A DNA stretch of 64,000 bases from Mayamaea pseudoterrestris (taxonomy: Eukaryota > Bacillariophyta > Bacillariophyceae > Sellaphorales > Sellaphoraceae), in the NCBI GenBank assembly GCA_027923505.1, contig BROI01000009.1, positions 558,001 to 622,000 on the forward strand, written 5' to 3'. Under the pieces are notes generated by a model. That model made no database searches. It worked only from the letters and a program-made list of their open reading frames with translations, and was not told where the DNA came from. The translations under genes were made by a program, and so were the position numbers. Below are positions 56,201 through 64,000 of the stretch, piece by piece. How positions within the stretch are numbered: the first letter of the stretch is position 1; each line of letters opens with the position of its first letter.

Positions 56201-57791
56201 TCCATGGTCTCTTCGTGGCCTTGCCGTAGAGGCAGCTGGTGCACAGGGGCACTGGACACTTGGCTAATCGACTTGGGAGGATGCCCATGCGGGCCATTGC
56301 TTGTAGTCGCCTTGGGGACGCATGGTTGAGCTTATGGTGCCAGCGCAGGAATTCTGCCGAGGCATCTTGCGGTCTGGTGTCCTCCTCGTCCGGGCTAACC
56401 TGGTCTTGGATCGAGCCTCGTCCGGCCGGGCCGTCAAGCTGGAAATCCGTTGTCAGCGGCTGGGTGCGAGGCGGCTCGGCCGGAGTGACCGTGGGCGATG
56501 GGTGCCCGTCGTCGGGCGGGGAGGATCCCATGTAGTCATTCCCCCCCGGATGCCAGGCGGAAGACTGTGCTGGGAGGTCGTACGGGAGCACGGCCGCGGC
56601 GTAGCAGGTAGGATGCTCGTCGCTGACCGGTGGGATGGTGGCGAGGAAAGCGGAGTAGTTGGCAAAGCCGGGTGCCGAGTTGAGAATGCCCACATTGGAG
56701 GCGGGATCCAGGGGCACCGTGCGTTGGTGTCGGCGCTGATCCCAGTAGAGGACAATGCGATCCGAGTAGGTGAGTGAGTAGGTGCCATCCTTGTCTGGGT
56801 CGTGATCGTTGGCCAGTTGTGCCCAGTGCTGGGGGCTCAGGAGCCGACTGTGCGCTTTGGCGTCGTAGATCAAATTGGGGATGTCGATGGTGTAGGGGGC
56901 TCCCTCGTCGTCCTCAATGGTGTAGCGGCCGTGACCCTGGGCGAGTGGACTGCCAGGCGAGCCATGGATGCCGGTGAGGGTGTGCTGGATCGCCTTTGGT
57001 GGCGAGTAGAAGTCCGATAAGTGGCTGGTGATGCAATAAGATGCGCAATTGTCAACTCGAAGTTGGAGGGAGTCGGTATCGAAGCGGACTTTGCGTGAGG
57101 ACGAGCGGCCGGTGGGGCAGTGGGAGGCGAACGCTAGCCATGGTGACAAGCGTCCATCGGTGCGCGTGGTGGCCCATTCGACGAGTGTTGACAGTGGTGT
57201 CCCACCGTTGTGTTGAGTAGGTGCGCGTGTCGTATCTGGAGGTGCGCAAGTGTGACTGTCCGCTGAATAGGTGAGGCGTAGTTGTGAATCTCCCTTGTTG
57301 ACTGCGCTGGTAGGAGGCGAGAACGGCGTCGCCTTTGGGTTGCGATAAAGGTAGTTCTTATAGGCGTTATACGCTCGCGCCCGTCGTATGAAGTCAACTG
57401 GGACGAAGGGAGCTTGACGTGTGTTGTAGCGCGTGGGCGTCTCCCTTTTAGGACGATGGCCGAGGTGTGCGTCGGCCGTGACGCTGATAGCCCAGCAGGC
57501 AATGTGATAGTAGCAGAGGCGACGGGCCCAAGTGCGTGACTTGCTGCGCCGAAGGTGGTAGCTGAAGGGGTTGACGGACTTGCGCTTGCGTCGCTCGGCC
57601 TTGTAGGGAGGCCATGGCCATGGTAGATGGTGGAACCAGCTCAGCGCTCGGTCCCATAGTTGAAGCGGACTGGCCGAGGAAGGTTTGGAGGTGTGGCGCG
57701 AGTTGGTGCTGGCGCTCTGGTGCAGTGTAGCTGGTGTGTGGCAGATGAATCGCAGGGCGTTCAGGAGTTTACTCATCAGCCCGTAAAACAT
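53213..57791 (-). mobile_element. Copia pol region
   Basis: Pol part of the Copia element. In order on the minus strand it carries protease-like, GAG-pre-integrase, integrase, reverse transcriptase and RNase H regions, the last ending 22 bases from the LTR. The integrase-before-reverse-transcriptase order shows Copia, not gypsy. The region has about one break. Confidence 0.9.
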
Positions 57792-57818
57792 TAAGATAAA
57801 GTTCCACGGGCATCCCCG

Positions 57819-59240
57819 TCAGCTGCTCTCGTCGCCGCTGTCCTGTTGGTAGATGGCCATTTGCGCTTGGAGCGTCGATGCTGGGGTGGCTGTGGCGGCC
57901 TCCGGCGTGGCGGCCTCGGGGGTCGCAATCTTGCCTTCCTTCTGTGCCTTGTGGCAGTCGGCCGCTGCGTGCTGGCCCCACTTGGCGTGGTGCGGGCACC
58001 AGGTCCAGTCCAGCTCCTTGCCCTTGGCGTTCTTGGCCTTCTTGTGGAGCTTTCCATCCGTTGGTGGGACAAGCATCCACGCGGGAGTCTCCTTGACCCG
58101 GTCGGCCCGATCTGCGCGTGGCGCCTTTGCCGCCTTCGCCTTGAGCGCCTTGATCTCCGTTTGCAGGGCTATGACTTTGGCGTCCGCCTTGGTGGCTTCG
58201 TTCCACTCTTTGGCCGTTACTTTCATGCGATAGTACGCCGAGACTTGAGCCATAAGGCCTTCCGGTGTGAGGTCCGGATTGAGGCTGCTGGTGTAGTCAT
58301 CCTGTTTGCGCTCTATCATGCGCTTGAACGCCCCGTTGGTCACTGTGTTGTAGGCCTGGAAGAGGATCGACAGCAAGTTGGGTGTGGTCTGCCCCCGGTT
58401 CTGTAGATCCTGGTCAACCCTGCGCACGTGGTCGTGAAACTTCTCGATGTTGTAGTCGAAGACTTCCGCTAGCTTGGTTCCTGAGCAGTCCATGATTTCC
58501 TTGTGGAGGTTGAATATGGTGGCCTTGGAGTCAAGCACCGTCTTGGTAATGATAACCATGAGGAGGGCGATGCCCGAGGCAGTGACCACGTCCGAAGCCA
58601 TTCCCTTGAGCTTGTACTCGCTAGCCGACAGGCGGATGCGCGCCTTCATGTCTGGGTCCAGCGACTGAATAATGGTTGAAGCCAGTTGGTTGTCGGCCTG
58701 AGCTTGGCGCGTCTGGGTCCCAAGGAAGGACTTGGCGTACTCTTGGACCTTGGTCATGTCGAGCTTGCCGTACTCCGAAATGAGGTTGGCGGTAGTCAGG
58801 GTGGTCCCCTGTTCGCACTTGGTGAGCGGCACGTCGTAAACGTTCCAGTTGAACTGAGTTCCTTTGTCGTCCAGGTCGGCGAGAAACCCTGAGAGCTCCT
58901 CCGACTTGCCAGAGTACTTCTTGTCGAGTCCCTTGGAGGATTCGATGAATACCTTCATGTTCTTGGCATCGCTAAAGTTCATCGGCTGGTTGGTCGCCAA
59001 TGGCGTAAGCTGGTACGCACTGCTGCTGGGAGCGGCCACCGCTGGTGGAGCACCTTGCTGCGCGGTGGCAGCCAAGGCTTCAGCGACTGCGGCTGCGATG
59101 GCGGCTTGGAGAGCAGCCTGATTGGCTTCCTGGTCCTGGAGGCGACGCACTTCGGTGGCGGCGGCAGCAGCTTCGTTGGCTTGCTGCATGGCTGCAATGC
59201 GTGCAGTCATCTCGGCGATCTGGGCGGCGTGGGCGTCCAT
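57819..59240 (-). CDS. Copia gag-like protein
   Basis: Open frame of 473 codons directly after the 5' LTR of the Copia element on the minus strand. It begins with an Ala/Gln/Glu-rich helix, has a central helical capsid-like part, and near the end a Cys/His cluster (CPHH...HAAADCH) in the place of a zinc knuckle. It belongs to the element, not to the host. Confidence 0.85.
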   Translation of the reverse strand: MDAHAAQIAEMTARIAAMQQANEAAAAATEVRRLQDQEANQAALQAAIAAAVAEALAATAQQGAPPAVAAPSSSAYQLTPLATNQPMNFSDAKNMKVFIESSKGLDKKYSGKSEELSGFLADLDDKGTQFNWNVYDVPLTKCEQGTTLTTANLISEYGKLDMTKVQEYAKSFLGTQTRQAQADNQLASTIIQSLDPDMKARIRLSASEYKLKGMASDVVTASGIALLMVIITKTVLDSKATIFNLHKEIMDCSGTKLAEVFDYNIEKFHDHVRRVDQDLQNRGQTTPNLLSILFQAYNTVTNGAFKRMIERKQDDYTSSLNPDLTPEGLMAQVSAYYRMKVTAKEWNEATKADAKVIALQTEIKALKAKAAKAPRADRADRVKETPAWMLVPPTDGKLHKKAKNAKGKELDWTWCPHHAKWGQHAAADCHKAQKEGKIATPEAATPEAATATPASTLQAQMAIYQQDSGDESS

Positions 59241-59278
59241 TGCTTGTTATGTTTGTTGCGGGTTGCGCAGAGGAAGCG

Positions 59279-59712
59279 TGTTGTTATGGTAATTCAGTCG
59301 AGGTCAACTGAAGGGCTCGGTGGTTACTACTTGCAAGTAACTAGCAATCAAAGAAGGTTTGCTTCGTTTGGTAACTGTGAGTGTTTAGTGTTACTGCTAT
59401 AATTTACTGCCTTTGCAGGCCGAGTCTCGCCGAGGTGCGGGCTTGCTTGGGCCTGCTATGTATTATAGCCAGTGAACTTGCCGTCTTGCGGGTAATTAGG
59501 GTGCTTTGGTGTTTGTAGCCATTATTAACTGGTGATTGAACAAATAGTTAGAGAGTAAGTCAGTTGGATGCTTCGCCATCCCCTTGCCAATGGCGAGGCC
59601 TGCATCGCCATGGTCAGTCTGCGGCGAGGCTGGTTTGTGTGGACCGTACCGAATCCCGCCTGATCCGTCGATGTCGCATGGACATCCATCTATGTCGCAT
59701 ACACATCCAACA
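59279..59712 (-). repeat. 5' LTR of the Copia element
   Basis: 434 bases, the partner of 52758-53191; three substitutions seen by eye. On the minus strand it is the transcription-start LTR. Confidence 0.93.
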
Positions 59713-59717
59713 ATGAT
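59713..59717. repeat. Target-site duplication, right
   Basis: ATGAT directly after the second LTR; see 52753-52757. Confidence 0.85.
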
Positions 59718-60301
59718 GCGATCATTTGGAGTACTTATAAAATCGGCGCGGCAGGTAGCTAAACAACCTTGCCATCGCCAATCAGAGTCGACAGATACTT
59801 CAACTACGTAGCAGAAAGAATGCATACTAAGTCTTTCAGAAATCAAATTGGCCATTGGCAAATGCTGCTACAAACAACGGTCGCCTACGGCACGCCGGGA
59901 CTTGCCATTCATGCCGAGCTTGATATGCGAGTCGATGTGATTCTTTTAGCGATCGATTGCCCTTAAAACACGAGTGACAAGACTCGGAACTTGCATGTCC
60001 GCAAGTCGTTGATCGGTAACACGAATGCTGAATATAGCCGTTCGTTCCGGTTCGCGTGATTGGACGCGTGGCGAACTGCCGGTAAGTTTGAATTTCGTCC
60101 AAATTGACAGCCAAATTCGGTTGCCGGATGAGAGCTGGTCTTATCTTTCGCCAGTAACGTGGGTTTCATTTTCTCTTTCGCTTCACAAGATGCTCATAAA
60201 TTTATCCAGCGTCTGCGCAATCGCTCTTTGTTGCTCCTGTTCTAGACGCCAACAAACTCGTCATCTTCCAACACCCATTGTCCAGGAACAATTGCATCAT
60301 T
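59718..60301. promoter_or_regulatory. Upstream region of silaffin-like gene 2
   Basis: About 580 bases between the Copia insertion and the start of the silaffin-like gene, so the element sits close to, or in, its promoter. No coding frame of note and no factor site claimed. Confidence 0.5.
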
Positions 60302-60892
60302 ATGAAGACTGCATCACTATTTCTCCTCTCCTGCGTGAGCATCGCTGCCATTGGCACCCCTCAAGTCGTTTCTGCTGATAAGGAAGTCGAAAACACTCGA
60401 TCACGCCTTCGCATTCTTCTTGCCGAAGACGAAACTAGCAGCGCGGCGCTCCAGCAACTGCGTGCGGAAGAACCAAGCGAAGATCTGGACTTTTTTCAGC
60501 GTGACCTAGCCGTTTCTCAAAGTAGCATGCCTCATGGCGGTTCCGTCGGTGGAAGCAAGGGCGGCGTCACTGGCCACGGAGGTTCCAAGTCGACCAAAGG
60601 CAGCAAGGGCGAATCCAAAAGCAAGTCGTCAAAGGGTAGCAAAGGAAAAGGGTCGAGCAAGTCATCAAAGGGTAGCAAGGGAAAGGGCTCTAGCAAGTCA
60701 TCCAAAGCATCGAAAGGGAAAGGATCTAGCAAGTCATCGAAGGGATCAAAAGGCAAGGGTGGAAGTAGTAAGGGAGGCTCTAGCAAGGGTGTGAAGGGAT
60801 CAAAAGGAGGCAAGGGCGGTGGTGAATATTCTGGAAGCTCAAGCAGCCACCGCAGTCTTGCCGAGCGTGCGGGCGCCATGTACTTGCGCTAA
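60302..60892 (+). CDS. Secreted silaffin-like Gly/Ser/Lys-rich protein 2
   Basis: Single exon, 196 residues from the ATG at 60302. MKTASLFLLSCVSIAAIGTPQVVSA is a signal peptide. An acidic propeptide follows (about 26-69) with RXL motifs (RIL 37-39, RDL 67-69). The rest is Lys/Ser/Gly repeats, mainly the unit SKSSKGSKGKGS, more Lys-dense than protein 1. It ends HRSLAERAGAMYLR, whose R-S-L...G-A-M parallels the R-R-L-G-A-M end of protein 1. Known: silaffins have an acidic propeptide, RXL processing and Lys/Ser-rich mature parts with lysine polyamines and phosphoserine. Inferred: a precursor of a silica-associated peptide. The KSSKGSKGK clusters resemble the regularly spaced lysine clusters that act in silica targeting in other diatoms. 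Confidence 0.77.
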   Translation: MKTASLFLLSCVSIAAIGTPQVVSADKEVENTRSRLRILLAEDETSSAALQQLRAEEPSEDLDFFQRDLAVSQSSMPHGGSVGGSKGGVTGHGGSKSTKGSKGESKSKSSKGSKGKGSSKSSKGSKGKGSSKSSKASKGKGSSKSSKGSKGKGGSSKGGSSKGVKGSKGGKGGGEYSGSSSSHRSLAERAGAMYLR

Positions 60893-61270
60893 TAATCTTG
60901 CGCGAACCGTGGCGTGTCTGTATGCTGGAGATGTTGCAATATTACGGCAAGTAGTTGTTGATGTATACAAAAAAGATCGATTCGGATGTCTTCGTTTGAC
61001 GTAGAATAGCGAGGAAACACAAAGCAAGTCGAACATTTATGAATAATTAGAGTAATTGTTACATATTATGCTGCGTCAAAGTTGCATATATAAAACCCGT
61101 TAGCATGTACCTGTTAACATCCCGGTTGACGCAGTTTACGTACATAAAGAATAGCTAGCACCTTGAGTACCGTTCGGATATTGATCGTGCTTCCTTGCGT
61201 CCACACCTCGCACGGTTTTGGCCAAGGGAGATAAGTAAATTTATCTCCCTTGGTTTTGGCACACCGCACC
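60893..61270. other. Intergenic region before helicase gene
   Basis: About 380 bases with the 3' end of the silaffin-like gene and the helicase promoter. The striking content is the perfect inverted repeat at 61222-61253, listed separately. Confidence 0.5.
61222..61253. promoter_or_regulatory. Perfect 13-base inverted repeat before helicase start
   Basis: Arms CCAAGGGAGATAA (61222-61234) and TTATCTCCCTTGG (61241-61253) are exact reverse complements with a 6-base loop, ending 17 bases before the ATG at 61271. GGTTTTGG also occurs on both sides. It could be a palindromic factor site or a hairpin in the mRNA leader. Confidence 0.6.
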
Positions 61271-64000
61271 ATGGCGGACACGGACGCTACGATTCGCGCC
61301 TTTGTGGAGCAGCAACGAGTCTGGCTCCTCAAGGAACTTCAATGCGATAATGTCTCGACGGAGGAAGGACGTTCTCACGTTTTGCATCAACTGGAAGCTA
61401 TCGATGTTTCTGTCGGGCTCTACGGACGAACCGTTTTGACCCTTGCTAGCACAAACTCTGCTGCTGCTTCGAATCAACCGGTCTTATTACCAGCACATCG
61501 TTTTACTAGTGGAGATGAAGTGGAGATTCGGGCGAAATCTGCATCATCGACTAGAAAGCTTCCAGGAGGAGTCATTTCGCAAGTCACCGAGATGACCATT
61601 TCCGTCGCTCTGTTTGATGGCATGGAGGGCGACAGCGAGCATTTAACGCCACCCCTTTCCATTTTACCGCGAAGTTCTATCGAGGTTCACAAGAAGCTTA
61701 TGATGGCACTTGAAGATTTAGAAAAACATGGAACGAGTCATTCGGTTGCAGGTCCCGTAATCCGCGCGGCATTCGATCCAACAATCGATCGAGCTATGAA
61801 AGGTTCTGCTTTGGATTCGAGTCAAATTTATTCAAAAGATCTGAACGAGAGTCAGCTAGATGCAATATCTTTTGCATTGACAGACAATCGACCTATCTCG
61901 TTAATTCATGGGCCTCCAGGAACAGGGTACGTTTGGGTGGCGTAGCTCGCCTCAAATTTTCTTAATTTATCAAAGCCTTGCATCATTTAACTCATCTTTA
62001 TGTGCTTTGATCATTACAGTAAAACCACCACAGTGGTTGAACTCATTCAGCAAGCTGTCATCACGCGTGGATTCAAAGTTTTGGTGGCTGCACCAAGCAA
62101 CATCGCTGTCGACAATATTTTGGAACGATTACTAGCGGGTTGCAATGTCGGCAGCAATATTAGTAAGCGAAACGCCGGCAAACTTCGCGTTGTAAGGCTC
62201 GGTCATCCTGCGCGTTTACAGCCGAAGGTACTTCCACATTCACTCGAAGCCTTGGTGCAAAAGGCGGAAGGAACGGAGATTGTTTCGGATGTGCGCAGTG
62301 AGCTCAACTCGTTCCTGCGGATCCTTAATAGTCCCAAGAGTCGAGCAAACGACAAACGACTAGCTTACAAGGAAGTCAAAGCACTGCGAAAAGAATTGCG
62401 AACGCGCGAGGAAAAGGTCGTTCAGGAATTATTAAATAATGCGCAGGTTGTATTGGCGACGTGTGTGGGAGCTAGCAATAGACTCTTGCGTGACCAAAAA
62501 TTTGATCTTGTTATAATTGACGAAGCGGCGCAAGCTCTTGAAACAGAGTGCTGGATTCCTGCTTTGCGAGGCGTAAAGCTGGTATTGGCGGGTGATCATT
62601 GCCAATTGCCACCGACGATCAAGTCTACAATTTTCGAAGTTGAGCGAGGACTCAGTCGGACCATGTTTGAGCGTGTAATGGATTTGTATGGCGACATTAG
62701 GCAACCCGCCAAGGACGGCCATGTTTCGCGCATGCTTAACGTTCAGTATCGAATGCACGAAACAATCTCGGACTGGGCTTCGCAAGCGATGTACCACGGA
62801 CAGCTTCGGACACATGAAGATGTCCGGCTGCGCACTTTATTGCAATTAACTGGCCAGTCCGACGATGATAATTTGTGTGAGACGGCGTTGATGCTGATTG
62901 ATACGTCTGGTTGTCATATGCATGAGTCTGTGAACGCTGCTGGGTCACGTTATAATGTTGGCGAGGCCGAAATCGTGGCTCGTCAGGTGCGCGCACTCGT
63001 GAATGTTTTGGGTGTGCAACAAGAAGAGATTGCCGTCATAACACCATACAATGGTCAGGTCGAGATTCTAAGAACAATCCTTCTCGCAGACTTCCCAAAG
63101 CTAGAAATTCGAAGTGTTGACGGGTTCCAGGGTGGCGAGCGTGAAGTAGTTATTCTCAGTCTTGTGCGAAGCAGTGAGAGGTGCGGCAAGGATGGAATCG
63201 GTTTTTTGCAGAATGAGCGTCGTCTCAATGTTGCGTAAGTCAGGACATTTTGTTTTAGTGATTTGTATGGTATATGATGCTAACAACTGTCGTCAACTTC
63301 CCTCTACGAAGTATCACCCGCGCAAAGCGTCACTGTAGCGTAATCTGCGATTCTGAAACTGTTTCGCAGTCGCTTTTCATTAAAAACCTGTTGGCATGGA
63401 TTGATGAACACGGTGATCCTCGATCGGCGCTGGATTACTCGCATGATTGGCACTCTGGTGCAATAAACAGCGACATGTTGGATGCTGAGTGTGTTCTGAA
63501 TGGACTGTTAAAACAATCAACGCCTGCCCGTACGACAAAGGATTTGTCAAGCCAGTCGTCACCCAGGGATGGTGCTACACGGCGGAAAGAGTTGTTACAT
63601 GTTTTTGATGAGTTTGTCGAGTCAGCAGGTCCAGGAGATGCGATGTCGTTTAGCTCAGAGCTCAATTCATACGACCGTATGCTTGTCCACGAGGAAGCTG
63701 AGAAAAGAGGCATTGGACATTGTAGCGAAGGGGACGGTTCAAGTCGCCGCTTAGTTCTATCCTTGCCTGCAACGTCTATTAGCAACAACTTGGACGCATC
63801 GGAAGCCATCGCTTTGTCGTCGCATGGAAAAATATTCGACGGAGGAGCGATTGCTGATAATACAAAGTGTGACAATGGTCTTAACAAAGGAATCATTCAT
63901 CACGCAGCTTTGATCGACCTTAATAAAGTCAGTCCAGACCCGATTGTTAAGGAGCCCTCGTTCGAAGTAAACAATATACTCGGCAGTTTGGCCAACGAGC
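61271..64000 (+). CDS. IGHMBP2: SF1B helicase, IGHMBP2/SMUBP-2 type (3' partial)
   Basis: Three exons visible: 61271-61926, 62020-63234 and 63312 to the window edge, with GT-AG introns of 93 and 77 bases, both phase 2. The first intron splits the Walker A motif, GPPGTG/KTTT. Helicase motifs in order: Walker A (GPPGTGKTTT), Ia (LVAAPSNIAVDNI), II (VIIDEAAQALE), III (LVLAGDHCQLPPT), LNVQYRMHETI (IV region), V (EIRSVDGFQGGEREVVI) and VI (FLQNERRLNVAITRAKRH). After these an R3H domain appears (MSFSSELNSYDRMLVHEEAEKRG), which binds single-stranded nucleic acid and is the mark of IGHMBP2; an AN1 zinc finger may follow outside the window. These 5'-3' RNA/DNA helicases associate with ribosomes and tRNA. 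The gene is cut by the window end. Confidence 0.93.

Larger units (their letters stand above)
52758..59712 (-). mobile_element. Copia-type LTR retrotransposon (diatom CoDi-like), young
   Basis: Complete element of 6,955 bases on the minus strand: LTR, gag region, pol region in Copia order (protease, integrase, then reverse transcriptase and RNase H), a polypurine tract just inside the 3' LTR, LTR. The LTRs begin TGTTGTTATGG and end CCAACA, and a perfect 5-base target duplication flanks them. The LTRs differ at about three of 434 positions, so insertion was recent. It looks almost whole, with about one break in the pol region. Gag and pol are separate frames, as in many diatom Copia elements. 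The family name CoDi is by analogy. Confidence 0.93.

Overview
The window is nuclear DNA from a photosynthetic stramenopile, almost certainly a diatom. The evidence is a nuclear-encoded cytochrome c6 with a bipartite plastid/thylakoid presequence (31457-31930), two secreted Gly/Ser/Lys-rich silaffin-like proteins with RXL processing motifs, a membrane receptor type that fuses a class III cyclase to a PDE (two adjacent copies), and a Copia-type LTR element of diatom kind. Genes are close together, lie on both strands, and have none to five short introns (about 70-170 bases, mostly GT-AG). Species cannot be told from sequence alone. No rRNA, tRNA or CRISPR was found.

Layout. 1-8199: a coiled-coil protein (5' end outside the window), an LRR/RNI-like protein on the minus strand, a broken PH-domain/coiled-coil host gene, and a tRNA pseudouridine synthase. 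9367-15317: a silaffin-like protein followed by a large secreted Gly-rich/Pro-rich protein with a C-terminal ricin-B-like domain; both have an RXL site just before the low-complexity part, so this looks like a cell-wall (frustule) locus. 15681-27886: three proteins of unknown function, two of them distant paralogues sharing a C-terminal domain and an intron position, interleaved with a membrane-anchored histidine acid phosphatase, an HIBCH-like crotonase-fold protein, an NPPY methyltransferase and a small possible membrane protein.

27887-31400 is a transposon graveyard: a decayed Ty3/gypsy relic interrupted by foreign DNA carrying two about 80-base elements with terminal inverted repeats. 31457-41573 holds cytochrome c6, a DJ-1/Hsp31-like protein, short-chain acyl-CoA dehydrogenase, a DUF3228-like protein and a 1,750-residue membrane protein ending in a TULIP/HAM1-like region. 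41723-50180 holds two tandem receptor cyclase-phosphodiesterases on the minus strand, one with an extra C-terminal PDZ domain. 50943-52085 is an acidic protein of unknown function. 52758-59712 is a young Copia element with near-identical 434-base LTRs and a perfect 5-base target duplication. 60302-60892 is a second silaffin-like gene, and 61271-64000 is the start of an IGHMBP2-type helicase.

Main point of interest: three secreted proteins in one window share a signal peptide, RXL site(s) and a long low-complexity body, and the two Lys/Ser-rich ones also share an R-x-L...G-A-M tail. They are strong candidates for biosilica-associated proteins. The cyclase-PDE pair and the diatom-type unknown family are the next most interesting items. 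All gene models with introns were assembled by eye from splice signals and reading-frame continuity.
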